Below are positions 9,483 through 20,724 of a stretch of DNA of 64,000 nt, piece by piece. Numbering within the stretch: position 1 is the stretch's first letter; the number at the start of each line of letters is the position of its first letter. The stretch covers positions 76,796,641-76,860,640 of the forward strand of contig CM055313.2 of the NCBI GenBank assembly GCA_029255685.2. Direction: 5' to 3'. Made by a program: the position numbers and the translations under genes. This stretch comes from Silene conica (Eukaryota > Streptophyta > Magnoliopsida > Caryophyllales > Caryophyllaceae). The notes under the pieces were generated by a model. The model ran no database searches and was not told where the DNA came from. It saw only the letters and a program-made list of their open reading frames with translations.

Positions 9483-11583
9483 CTAAGAAGTGTGGCATGG
9501 CAAAATTAATTATGACATGACAAATTTAAATGTGACATGGCGAAAAAAAGTGACATGGATTATCAATTTAAGAAAAAACATATAAGTTAAGAAATTAATA
9601 AAATATAAGTTTTAAACACACAAAAAAAAATTAAATCATTGATCTCCTCTCATAATTTTTGTTATTTATTTATTAATTATATTAACCATTATTTCCATTA
9701 TTTAATGAAATGACCTTTTAACTTTATTTTCATTTACTATATTTATCCAGTTTGTATATTCCATTTTTTTATATCTTAGTTCTATTCATAAAATTTTGAG
9801 AGAATTAGTTGCAAAAAATTGCATATGTAACTATTATAACAACCGTAATTTCAACTTTCTTCCAAAAATTAGCACTTACATAGAAAAGTAAATTAGTTAT
9901 TTTGTTTTTTTTATTTTTATTATGTTTTGAATTAATTAGAATCTTATTAGTTTTTATTTTTTGTGTTTGGTTTAATATTGCAGGAGAATGAATTTGCATC
10001 TTTAGTCAAAAAATTGGTAGGTGAGTTATACATAGAGAACTAAATTAATTATTCGCTTCTTATTTTTATTATGTTTTCAATCAATTAGAATCTTATTAGT
10101 TTTTGTGTATGTTTATATTAATATTGCAGGAGGTTGAATTTTCAACTTTAGTCAAAAAATTTCTAACTATAGTATAATATGCAGAGAACTAAGTTAATTA
10201 TTCTCTTTTTATTTTTATTATATTTTGAATCAATTAAAATCTTATCAGTTATTATTTTTGTGTTTACATTAATATTACGTAGGGATGACAAACTCCGATA
10301 TAAATAACAATGCACGAGATTGAATATAATAGCTATGGATCTTCTTTACATATTTTTTTCTTGATTTGAATGACTCTTTTATTTTTGCCGATTTTTTTTT
10401 TCTTTCTTCAATGGTATATTAATTGAAACATCGAAAGGTAACAAAAATCTTTAATAAGTTATTGATATGTTACATTATTGTCTTTCACTCTTTCCTACAT
10501 GTTGGTCTCCTTTGTAACACTTATGTTCTATTTTTATTTGTCAAACAGGTTAGAAATCAAATTGCTTAATCAAAGTGTTGAAGTAAAATTCACATATGTC
10601 AATTTTATCATATCATAGTGTTATAAATATATTCATAATAAAAATATGCGCGATTAGTAATTAGTTAGAAATCGATTCTTATTCTCCTATTTGTTGTTCC
10701 AACTTCATTGTTTTCAAGCCTTTAAATCATTCTTTTGTTATCCATCAAATATATTATTCTATAACTCACAATGTTTTTTGGATAAATATTGTCTGGAATT
10801 GTATATAAATCTTTATTTGTTGCATGATTTCGATATATGTTTAATTACTTTTGGCCATCTTATACCACTGCTAATTATTATTAGAGTTCACCTATAACGT
10901 GATATTTACTTAACTCTCTTACCTTGTCCCCAATCTATAAAATCGTATTAAAAGGCTAACCTAAAAAAATGTGACATCACAAGTTTAATTGTGACGTGGC
11001 AATTTTTATGTGACATGGATTACCATTTTAAGAAAATTAAAAAATATAAGTTTAAAATAAATAGAAGGTATAAACAAGAAAACTTATAATTGATCTCCTC
11101 TCATAATTTACCTTATATATTTAACCATTATTTCCTTTATATACTCTTTATTTATGTATCATATTTTTTATTATTTTCCTTTCATTCATAGAATTTTGAG
11201 TGAATTAGTAATAAAAAATTCATATATATTCCAAATTTAGGAGGTTTTTAATTGTATATGGAGTAGAAAATAAATTTTAATGCAATTTGTTCATATTTGG
11301 AAGGGTGACTTCTTTAATGTAGTAGAAAATAAATTTCAATACAATTTTTAGATGGTCGCTTCAAAACAACCAAGTTATTCACATTTTGGTTTACCTATCC
11401 TTCTGAATCAAAAATTAGATTGTATTAAACATTTGTTTTAAAATACCGCTCCCTCAGTCGTGCTCGTTCTAAACAAATGATTGAGAGAGAGGGGGACTAC
11501 TCCGTATAAGTTATTCAAAAATTAAACACTTAAGCACAGTGAATTATTAATGATCCCGTGATTTTCACGGGTTCCAAAACTAG
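9483..11583 (+). mobile_element. Non-autonomous Helitron, copy A (outer 5' end lost)
   Basis: The 3' end is a textbook Helitron terminus: hairpin CCCGTGATTTTCACGGG at 11555-11571, then CTAG at 11580-11583 followed by T. An internal 5'-type end TCTATAAAATCGTATTAAAA starts at 10934 after an A. Upstream, 9483-10933 matches the outer part of the Helitron in copy B, but its TC start has been removed by the foldback element. No Rep/helicase ORF is present. Confidence 0.75.
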
Positions 11584-12009
11584 TTCTGAATTAATATAGA
11601 TAAGATGTAAACAATCTAATAAGTTAAAATAAAGAGGCACTGTTTTAAGTTTGCATAAGATGCAGGCCTTATATTATTCTATAAAAATTGTTAGCTCATT
11701 GCAGTCATCTTATAAAGTATCAAGAGTCTTGCTTGTGACGGATAATATCTGTCACAACTGAAAAAGGATATTGTCTCTCTCCAACAAAGTAAGTAGGAAA
11801 ACAAGTGGGGAGAAATAGAGCATTCCATGAATAGTGCATGTTGTTTGAACAATGTCACGATGTTTATGTTATGGCTAAAAAACTGATGTTGAAGTTCGCT
11901 TTTTAATTCACGTACTGGTTCATGTTGTTTACAGTGAATTGTTGTTGCCTGTTCTACATGTTCTGTTATATGATCTTCTGTTTTCTCCCTTGCTGCCTGT
12001 CCGCTAGTC

Positions 12010-12625
12010 TTTTTGTTGTTCATTAGGTTTGTTGCTCATTCTGTTTGCTCTTTTGTTTCCCATCATCAATCATTAGTTGTTTGCTCTTCTGTTTGCTTAT
12101 TGTGTTTGTTTACATTAGTTGCTTGCTCTTCTGTTTGCTTATTGTGGTTGTTTATATTAGTTGTTTGCTCTTTTATTTGCTTAATCTATTTATTGTTAAT
12201 CATTAATTGCTTGCTCTTCTATTTGCTTATTGTGTTTGTTCACATTAGCTGCTTGCTCTTCTGTTTGCTTATTGTGTTTGTTTATATTAGCTGTTTGCTA
12301 TTCTATTTCCTTAATCTGTTTGTTGTTAATTATGTTTGTCGTTAACCATTAGTTGATTGTTCTTCTCTTTGTTTATTGTGTTTGTTTACATTAGTTGTTT
12401 GCTCTTCTATTTGCTTATTGTGTTTTGTTTACATTAGGTGTTTGCTCTTCTGTTTGCTTAATCTGTTTGTTGCTAATTCTGTTTGTTGTTAATCATTAGT
12501 TGATTGCTCTTTTATTTGCTTATTGTGTTTGTTTACATTAGTTGTTTGCTCTTCTGTTTGCTTAATCTGTTTGTTGTTAATTCTGTTTGTTGTTAATCAT
12601 TAGTTGCTTGCTCTTCTGTTTGAAG
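12010..12625 (+). repeat. GT-rich minisatellite before the hAT transposase (copy A)
   Basis: A degenerate array of about 42-45 bp units built from motifs such as TTTGCTTATTGTGTTTG and TTGCTCTTCTGTTTGC, roughly 13 units long, ending directly at the ATG of the hAT transposase. It gives an artefactual Cys/Leu-rich ORF that should not be annotated as a gene. The same array, with a slightly different unit count, is at 34150-34762. Confidence 0.85.
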
Positions 12626-14834
12626 ATGACATCAAGTTACGATGACAATAGTAATGCGAGATACATTGCTCTAGAACATGATGTTGATGAAGAACATTCC
12701 ACTAAGATGGCGAGAATGAGTTCTGAACCATCAACAACCAAAAAGAGAGCTAATAAACCACCCAAAACTCATACACATTTTAGTGATAACACAATAATAC
12801 CTCAGATGAGTAAGTTCAGAAAAAATTGTTCTCGATTTTAAGATCTTTTTTAAAGGTCTAAAAGTGAAGTAATTGCAGTTTGTGTATATTGTGATGAATA
12901 TGTAAATTGAAAATCATCTAATGGGACTAGTACTTTGTCTGGACATCTTAAAAAGTATCCAAATGTGCCTGCCAATGTTGATATCAAACAAAAATTGCTT
13001 AGTTTTGAGACCACTATCATTGTCAATGAAGACAGAACCACTGAAAATGTTAGTATTCCAACATTGTAGGCTTATGACTATGATAAAATTCAAATTTCGC
13101 TTACTAAGATGATAATTGGGGATGAGTTACCATTTTTCACTTGTGAAAAAGCTGGGTTTTTAGCATTTTGCAAAGAGATGAATCCTTAATTTACCGTTCC
13201 TTCTCGATTTACTATTGCTAAAGATTGTTATAGTTTATTTATTGAGGAAGGGAAAAAGTTGTATGATTTCTTTGGAGCTATGTCTTCTAGGGTATGGGTG
13301 TTCACCGGTCCTAAACCGAACCGGACCAGACAAACCCGTGGACCGGATACTCACCATCCCCAAGACCGCGGACCGGACAGGACCGGTTGGGAGAGGACCC
13401 GGACCGGACCGACACCTTTTAGGTCCGCTTTTTTTCCGGGTTTACCGGACCGGTACTACTTTACAAGGTAAATTGATTTTTTTTCTTATTTGGACCGAAC
13501 CGGACCGGAACGGACCGGAGACCGGTCACCATATTTTTGGGGACCCGGAGACCGGACCGATATGTATCCGGTCCGGAGCGGACCGGACTGAACGGTCCGG
13601 GTCAGTCGGGTTTGCCGGTCCGGGTCTCTTTTTGTTCAGCCCTATTCTAGGGTGTGTCTTACTACTGATTTGTGGACTTCTAGTCAAAACTTAAGTTATA
13701 TGTGTCTAACTGTCATTTCAATGATGTTGATTGGAATTTGCATAAAAGAGTTATTAACTTTTGTCAAGTTTCTGATCATACAGGAAAGATAATTGGCCAA
13801 ATGATTGAGAAGTGTTTGTCCGAATGGAATTTGACAAAAATATTGTCTGTGACGGTAGACAATGCTACCTTTAATGATGTTGCCGTTGATTCTTTAAAGA
13901 GAAAGTTTAATAATTCAAAAACTGATTTAATGCATGGGAAATATTTACATATGAGATGTGCTGCCGATATTTTAAACTTAGTGGTTAAGGATGACTTACA
14001 AGATCTTATAAAAGCAGTTGCTAAAATTCGTGCTTTATGTAAATATGTATGGTCTTCACCCGCTAAAAAGAACAAATTTGAGGCGTGTGTGTGTTATAGG
14101 AGAAAATAGAAAATAAAAGTGGTGTATGTTTAGATGTCGAGACAAGGTGGAACTCTACTTATTTGATGCTTGAGTCTTCTTTAACGTTTCAGAAGGCATT
14201 TGGTCTTTTATATGTGAAAGACTCCACTCTTCAAAAAGAAATGAGCAAGCGTGGTGATGACGTTACAAGTGAGGAGTAGAAGCAAGTGGCTAGTTTGTTA
14301 CCATTTTTGATAGTTTTCTATGATGCCACTTTGAAAATGTCGGGTTCTCTTTATGTCACTAGTAATGCTTATGTTGAGGTCATATTTGGTGTTGGTGAGG
14401 TGCTCTCTAATCATCTCACTCATGAAGATGAAGGCATTAAAAATGGCATATAAAATGAAGGTCAAGTATGGCAAGTATTGGGGTAAAATTGATAACTTAA
14501 ATTTGTTTTTATTTATATCATTAATACTTGACCCAAGATGGAAGTTTGTTGGTGTTGACTGAATGGTGAGGAAAGCATATGGTGAAGAGAGCGGTAAGCT
14601 TTTAAGCTTGAATATCAAAAAAATTTCCAATCCTTATTTGAGGAGTATACTACTTCTACTCCTCAATCAAAGGGAGGTGCCTCATCTTATAATTCCACCA
14701 ACACCACTAGAACTAACCTTTCATTCTAAGGATAATAAACAAGATGATACTTTTAACTTTGGTGCGCTTTTGAGTAATGGGTTTGACCTTGATATGGGTG
14801 ATGAAGATGTTGGGAAAAAATAGAATGGGAAAAG
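12626..14834 (+). pseudogene. hAT-family transposase, N-terminal and central part (copy A)
   Basis: The reading starts MTSSYDDNSNARYIALEHD and runs into a BED zinc-finger region (CVYCDEY ... GHLKKYP) interrupted by stops. After a 352-bp MITE the catalytic-domain region resumes: TTDLWTSSQN, then FCQVSDHTGKIIG and VTVDNATFNDVAVDSLKR, which correspond to the conserved hAT RNase H-like core. Several in-frame stops and frameshifts make it a pseudogene. It is cut at 14834 by the young copia element and continues at 23464. It is a host-type hAT (Ac/DAYSLEEPER-like); terminal inverted repeats were not identified. Confidence 0.85.
13293..13644 (+). mobile_element. hAT-type MITE (CCGGACCGG-rich) in transposase copy A
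   Basis: A 352-bp insert with ends TATGGGTGTTCACCGG and GTTCAGCCCTA (inverted, imperfect) flanked by the perfect 8-bp duplication TTCTAGGG (13285-13292 and 13645-13652). The interior is a dense, degenerate run of CCGGACCGG-like units. An 8-bp target site and TAGGG-like ends are hallmarks of hAT. The equivalent site in copy B holds the same element, so it inserted before the A/B duplication. Confidence 0.9.
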
Positions 14835-15830
14835 TGTGGGGAATAAAACGCGTATTCACCCTAAAATTGTAGGATTATAATGAAATATGCAATTGTGAAT
14901 ATTGTCATAAGATTAAAAACATGAGAAAAGAAGTACAACCTTTAGTCCTCGCGCAAAAGGCCTAAGAACAGGAATTAATGCAAATTCCCTCCTATAACTT
15001 GCACCCAAGACTTAGTCTGAGACGTGGCCGCGTGTGCTAGAAATCCTCTCCAATTGCCTTGCAATATAGGGAGAGCCCTTGAGGTTTTAGATGTGAGATC
15101 TGAGGTTTTGGGAGAAGAATGCTCTCAAAACCCTAATTTTACTTGAGAATTATGTTACAGTGCAACAAGAGTAACTGATATAAGGAGAGTCCTCCTCCTT
15201 ATATAGTTATTTCGGCCGAAATTAGAGTTTGGGTAGGAGTGGGCTTTCCACTCTTACCTTATTCTAATTCGTGATTCGACCCGATTAGCTTTAATATATT
15301 TCGCGGGTTTAATTTATAAATCGTAACATGTTATCAGATATTAATACAGTCGATATATTAATAACGGTCTGATAAAATACGATATTGTATAATTACCCAA
15401 ATTAATATAACTGTTTATATTAATACGCGAATACAATATTTAATTAAATATAACCGTTTATATTTAATTTACGAATTAATCATGTAATCCGTATTAGCTA
15501 AAATTATTTAATCCGTATTAAATAATAATTCTCAACATCTTATTGACTAATTTAATAGTCAATACCTCTGACTAACCGTTTAGTCATATCCGGCAAAATG
15601 TGACTGTATTTTCATACCTTCACATCTCTCAAACGTGTCCTATAGGTGTGACGTATAGGGACCAGTTGACCACCGCCATCCGTATGACAATAACGTCAAA
15701 CTTATCTAGCAAGCCAACCGTTATTGATAAACGTGGATCAACTGGTAATAATACAGAAGTATGCCCTTGTGATCCTTAAAGAGATTTAATAAGTCATTGT
15801 ACTTAATTGTCAAGGACACCAGCCCCAACA
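14835..15830 (-). repeat. 3' LTR of the young copia element
   Basis: 996 bp, TG...CA on the minus strand (TGTTGGGGCTGG ... CCCCACA). A minus-strand TATA box CTATATAAGG is at 15197-15206. I compared it by eye with the other LTR and saw no difference. Confidence 0.95.
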
Positions 15831-15841
15831 ATCTCCCACTT
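15831..15841 (-). other. Polypurine tract of the young copia element
   Basis: On the minus strand AAGTGGGAGAT abuts the LTR start TGTTGGGG, the expected primer for plus-strand DNA synthesis. A close copy of the same stretch with its flank (CTCCCACTTGTCCGTACAAG) recurs at about 15906-15925. Confidence 0.8.
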
Positions 15842-16692
15842 GTCCGTACAAGGGTATGTTCAATGACGTTATCACACTACATGTGGAGGACACAATCTCC
15901 AACAAACTCCCACTTGTCCGTACAAGTGTAGGTGCGATAACCGAATCTCATATCCTTTTAAAATTTCTCCCACTCAATGTAAGACAATTTGCAAATCCGC
16001 ATTCGCAAAGGTCGTATCTCACAAGCGATCTGTATCAAGAGTGGTTTCCCCGACTAGAGAGTAACTTAACTGATAAAACGAATCTGTATTCGAGCATGGC
16101 CATGCATTTCAGTTACTACTCCTCGAGTGGCCCTGAGAAATGATAAAATCCTGATAAGGGTTTGGATATTTCCCTCAACTCGAATCCTGCCGATATCGCC
16201 CAGCATGAAATAACCCAGAAAAAATCCTCTTGGCCCCTGTTACGGTGACCGTGGGAAAGAAACCAAAGTTACCCAAAATCTGTCTTAATCTCAGGAAGCA
16301 GTTGAAAGTCAAAAGACTCGACTCTAAGGAACACTATGGAGGTCCTATCCACGACCTGGCACCCAATGTTATAAAACATTTAGGACTCCATAACGATGTC
16401 ACGGGGTGTCCTACGAGATATCCGTATAACTCGCCTTTGTGATTGGTCAGTCATCCACGTGACTTATGGCTCGTTGAACCCACCATCAACCAACGTCACA
16501 AAATGATTACCTGAGTTATCAGCTCAAGTGGGTAATCAAGGACCAAAACGATGTAATGTTAATCAGTTCACTTTGTGGTGTTCAAAATTGGCGTACAATT
16601 CCACATGAGAAACAAAACATTTTATATCATAACAATAAGGTTGAATAGAGTACACGAGAAAATGAATTATTACATGAATTCATAAAAGAGTA
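15842..16692. other. Non-coding 3' internal region of the young copia element
   Basis: About 850 bp lies between the gag-pol stop and the polypurine tract. It contains the repeat of the polypurine-tract block and several short ORFs, none resembling a known protein. I see no env-like gene. Confidence 0.7.
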
Positions 16693-19600
16693 CTACAACT
16701 TAGGAACACATCCAATTCCCATGGAATGAATGTGCCCTTCATGCTTATCACGTGGTAATGCTTTTGTGAGAGGATCAGCTATGTTGTCATCCGTAGCGAT
16801 CTTTTCAATGAAAATCTCCTTTTGCTCCACGTAATCTCTGATTAGATGAGCTTTCCGTTGTACATGCCTAGCCTTGCTGCTAGACTTATGCTCCTTAGCT
16901 TGGAAGATGGCACCGCTATTGTCACAATAGACGGTGATTGGGTCATTCGAACTAGGCACTACTGATAGTCCTTGTAAGAATTGACGCATCCATATCGCTT
17001 CCTTAGCTGCTTCTGAGGCGGCATAGTACTCGGACTCAGTCGTAGAATCTGCTGTAACACTCTGTTTAGAACTTTTCCAGCTGACAGCAGCGCCATTAAG
17101 AGTAAAGACAAATCCAGACTGAGATTTCGAGTCATCTCGATCTGTTTGGAAGCTAGCATCTGCGTAACCCGTGGCGCAGAGCGTCGAGTCGCCTCCAAAA
17201 ATCAATCCCCAATCTTTAGTCCTCCGTAGGTACTTAAGAATGTTTTTCACGGCCATCCAGTGTTGTTCACCTGGATGAGCTTGGAATCGACTTGTCATAC
17301 TCAATGCATATGCAACGTCTGGGCGTGTGCATATCATGGCATACATGATCGATCCTATTGCCGAAGCATAAGGAATCCGACTCATGCGCTCTTTCTCTTC
17401 CACTGACTTAGCTTCTTGAGACTTGCTCAAGTGAAGCCCAGGAGTCATAGGAAGGAACCCCTTCTTGGAGTTCGTCATACTGAATCTCTCCAGAATCTTC
17501 TCTATATAAGACTCCTGACTGAGAGACAACATCCGTCGTGATCTATCCCTGTAGATACGGATGCCCAAAATTCTTTGTGCCTCTCCCAGATCTTTCATCT
17601 GGAAATGGTTTTTCAACCATGCTTTAACCGAAGATAAGAGAGGTATGTCATTCCCAATCAAGAGTATGTCATCGACATACAGTACTAGGAATACAATCTT
17701 ACTCCCACTCGACTTGATATAGAGACATGGTTCCTCGACTGATCGAATGAACCCATTCTCTTTTATCACTTGGTCGAAGCGATGATTCCAACTCCGCGAT
17801 GCTTGCTTAAGTCCGTAGATGGAACGCTTAAGCTTGCAAACTTTCTTAGGATGTGCTGAATCGATAAAACCCTCGGGTTGTACCATGTACAACTCTTCCT
17901 CCAAATAACCGTTTAAGAAGGCGGTTTTAACGTCCATTTGCCATATTTCATAGTCATGAAATGCGGCGATCGCTAAGATAATCCGAATGGAACGTAGCAT
18001 GACTACGGGTGCAAAGATCTCATCATAGTGCAAGCCTGGCACTTGAGTGAAACCTTTAGCAACTAGTCTAGCCTTATGGATATCTTGTTGTCCTTCCACG
18101 GCATGCTTTATCTTGTAAAGCCATTTGCATTGAAGGGGACGTACCGTTGCAGGTAGGTCCACAAGATCCCACACGTTGTTCTTATACATGGAGTCCATCT
18201 CGGATTGCATGGCTTCTAGCCATAGCTTTGAGTCAGAACTGGTCATGGCACCTTTATAGGTTGTGGGTTCATTACCCTCTAGGAGTAAGACGTCATCTGT
18301 ATCGTGTTCCTCGACCATACCAATGTATCTGTCCGGTGGAATAGAGACTCTTCCTGACCTCCTAGGTTCCTCAGGGATATCTACCGCAGCCTCGGTTGAA
18401 GGTACTGTTTCCTCCAATGGTTGCTCGGTAGTTGGTTCTTGAACCTCCGATAACTCGAAGGTTCTATTACTCGACTTGTTCTCGAGAAATTCTTTCTCTA
18501 AGAACGTCGCACTAGCCGCAACAAAAACACGTTGTTCGGTAGGCGAGTAGAAGTAATGACCAAACATTCCCTTTGGATAGCCTATAAAGTATGTCTTGAC
18601 CGATCGCGGGCCGAGCTTATCCTCGTGTCTCCACTTGACATAAGCCTCGCAGCCCCAAACCCGAATAAAGGACAAGTTAGGGACCGTTCCCTTCCATAGC
18701 TCGAATGGAGTCTTGTCAACAGCTTTAGACGGACTTCGGTTAAGAATTAGAGCGGCTGATAAAAGAGCATAGCCCCACAATGAATCAGGCACAACGGTGT
18801 GACTCATCATGGATCGAACCATATCAAGTAGAGTTCGATTTCTCCGTTCGGACACACCATTTAATTGTGGTGTTCCAGGTGGAGTCAACTGTAGTACGAT
18901 CCCACAGTCTTTTAGGTGTTGATCAAACTCACGTGAAAGATACTCACCGCCACGATCCGAGCGTAGTGCTTTAATCTTTCTACCCAGCTGGTTCTGTACC
19001 CGATTCTGGTATTCTTTGAACTTGTCAAAGGATTCACTTTTGTGCTTCATTAAGTAGACATAGCCATATCTACTTAAATCATCCGTGAAAGTGATGAAAT
19101 ACCTATAGCCATCTCGTGCGTTGATCGACATAGGGCCACATACGTCCGTATGTATGAGTCCTAATAGGTCGGCAGCGCGCATTCCAACACCTTTGAAGGA
19201 AATACGAGTCATTTTGCCGATGAGACATGATTCACACGTGCCATATGATTCGAAATCAAAGGGCGAAATAGCTCCATTCTGTATGAGCTGTTTAACGCGT
19301 TTCTCATTTATGTGTCCCATACGACAATGCCATAAGTAAGTTTGATCTTTGTCACCTACCTTTATTCTTTTATTATTCACATGTAATATCTCGGTAGTTT
19401 GATCTAAAACATAAATTCCATTCATGGAAACTGCCTTGCCATAAATCATATTGTGCAAAGAGAAAATACAGCTATTATTCTCTATTACAAATGAAAATCC
19501 GAGTTTGTCAAGTGCAGAAACTGAAATAATGTTTTTGGATAAACTAGGAACATAATAACAGTTATACAAAAATAACTCGAATCCACTTGGAAGCTGGATT

Positions 19601-20724
19601 ACGTATGTTCCCTTCGAGACTGCAGCCACACGTGCTCCATTCCCGACACGCAGGTCCACCTCACCCTTGATTAGGGGTTCTTGGTTTCGGAGGCCCTGCA
19701 CATGATTACATAGATGAGAACCACAACCAGTATCAAGTACCCAAGTTCCGCAACTTGCGTGGTTAATCTCAATCATGTGAATAAAAGAAGAAGAAGACAT
19801 ACCAACAGGAGTAACACGGCCTGCTTTAATGTCCTCGCGATACACGGGGCAGGAGCGCCTCCAATGCCCAGTCTTGTGGCAATGGTGACATTCCATGCTT
19901 GTATCCTTGCTCTTTGTCTTGCCTTGTGAGTTACTCGACTCACCAGGCCCACTCTTTGCAAATCCTGGTTTCTTGAACCTGGGCTTACCTACTGCTAGGT
20001 CGCCCTGAGCTTTAGCCTTCCCTTTACCTTTCCCCTTACTGGAGATCATGAGAACATCCTGCTTAAGACTCCCACTCAACTTAAGATCCTTCTCAGTCTG
20101 TACGAGAAGGGAGTGGAGCTCATGGGGAGTCTTCTTCATGTCGTTCATGTAGTAGTTGGCCCTAAAGAGGGCGAACCCGTCATGAAGCGAATGAAGCATG
20201 CGATCAACGATGATGTTCTCACTGATCTTGCAGTTTAGGGACTCCAGTTTCTCGATATTCTCAATCATGTTGAGAATATGTGGGCTAACAGCTTGGCCCT
20301 TCTGGAGTTTCGCCTCAAAGAAGCGACAGGTATGCTCATAAGAAACGATTCTCGGAGCCTTGGAGAATTCGTTAGTGAGCGTGGTGAAAATCTTGTTTGC
20401 ACCATGGGTTATGAAGCGTCTTTGCAAATTGGATTCCATTGCATAGATGAGTACGTTCTTTATCGCACCCGCTTCCATAACGAAATCGCTATGAGCGCGA
20501 ATTTCGTTGGCTCTAGCTCCAGTTCCTGGGTGTGGCGGAATGGGCTCAGTTAAGAACTTGAGCTTTCCGTCAGCAATGGCAGCATTCCGTAGTGCTGCCT
20601 CCCAGTCAGAGAAGTTTGACCCATCATTCCTCAGTCTAGTGGACTGATTCATGGAGTCCATGAAGGCTTTTAGCCAGGATTCACGTGCTAGCTTGGCACT
20701 TGGCATTGGGTCTTCACCAGCCAT
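16693..20724 (-). CDS. Copia gag-pol polyprotein, intact
   Basis: A single 1343-residue ORF. In order it shows Gag (about 1-230), a basic linker, a CCHC knuckle at 279-292 (CHHCHKTGHWRRSC), protease DTG at 331-333, GAG-pre-integrase (about 440-510), an integrase core with D527, D590 and E626, reverse transcriptase with YVDD at 1016-1019, and RNase H (YADASFQ and STTESEYYAAS motifs, about 1190-1330). Length and order fit an autonomous plant copia element. The Met at 20724 is about 1.74 kb inside the 5' LTR and is the first in frame. No stop or frameshift was seen, so it may be functional. Confidence 0.95.
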   Translation of the reverse strand: MAGEDPMPSAKLARESWLKAFMDSMNQSTRLRNDGSNFSDWEAALRNAAIADGKLKFLTEPIPPHPGTGARANEIRAHSDFVMEAGAIKNVLIYAMESNLQRRFITHGANKIFTTLTNEFSKAPRIVSYEHTCRFFEAKLQKGQAVSPHILNMIENIEKLESLNCKISENIIVDRMLHSLHDGFALFRANYYMNDMKKTPHELHSLLVQTEKDLKLSGSLKQDVLMISSKGKGKGKAKAQGDLAVGKPRFKKPGFAKSGPGESSNSQGKTKSKDTSMECHHCHKTGHWRRSCPVYREDIKAGRVTPVGMSSSSFIHMIEINHASCGTWVLDTGCGSHLCNHVQGLRNQEPLIKGEVDLRVGNGARVAAVSKGTYVIQLPSGFELFLYNCYYVPSLSKNIISVSALDKLGFSFVIENNSCIFSLHNMIYGKAVSMNGIYVLDQTTEILHVNNKRIKVGDKDQTYLWHCRMGHINEKRVKQLIQNGAISPFDFESYGTCESCLIGKMTRISFKGVGMRAADLLGLIHTDVCGPMSINARDGYRYFITFTDDLSRYGYVYLMKHKSESFDKFKEYQNRVQNQLGRKIKALRSDRGGEYLSREFDQHLKDCGIVLQLTPPGTPQLNGVSERRNRTLLDMVRSMMSHTVVPDSLWGYALLSAALILNRSPSKAVDKTPFELWKGTVPNLSFIRVWGCEAYVKWRHEDKLGPRSVKTYFIGYPKGMFGHYFYSPTEQRVFVAASATFLEKEFLENKSSNRTFELSEVQEPTTEQPLEETVPSTEAAVDIPEEPRRSGRVSIPPDRYIGMVEEHDTDDVLLLEGNEPTTYKGAMTSSDSKLWLEAMQSEMDSMYKNNVWDLVDLPATVRPLQCKWLYKIKHAVEGQQDIHKARLVAKGFTQVPGLHYDEIFAPVVMLRSIRIILAIAAFHDYEIWQMDVKTAFLNGYLEEELYMVQPEGFIDSAHPKKVCKLKRSIYGLKQASRSWNHRFDQVIKENGFIRSVEEPCLYIKSSGSKIVFLVLYVDDILLIGNDIPLLSSVKAWLKNHFQMKDLGEAQRILGIRIYRDRSRRMLSLSQESYIEKILERFSMTNSKKGFLPMTPGLHLSKSQEAKSVEEKERMSRIPYASAIGSIMYAMICTRPDVAYALSMTSRFQAHPGEQHWMAVKNILKYLRRTKDWGLIFGGDSTLCATGYADASFQTDRDDSKSQSGFVFTLNGAAVSWKSSKQSVTADSTTESEYYAASEAAKEAIWMRQFLQGLSVVPSSNDPITVYCDNSGAIFQAKEHKSSSKARHVQRKAHLIRDYVEQKEIFIEKIATDDNIADPLTKALPRDKHEGHIHSMGIGCVPKL

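Noticed and set aside
12013-12345. Cys/Leu-rich 110-codon ORF, repeated at 34153-34482
   Set aside because: It is a translation of the GT-rich minisatellite and its reading frame changes between copies.
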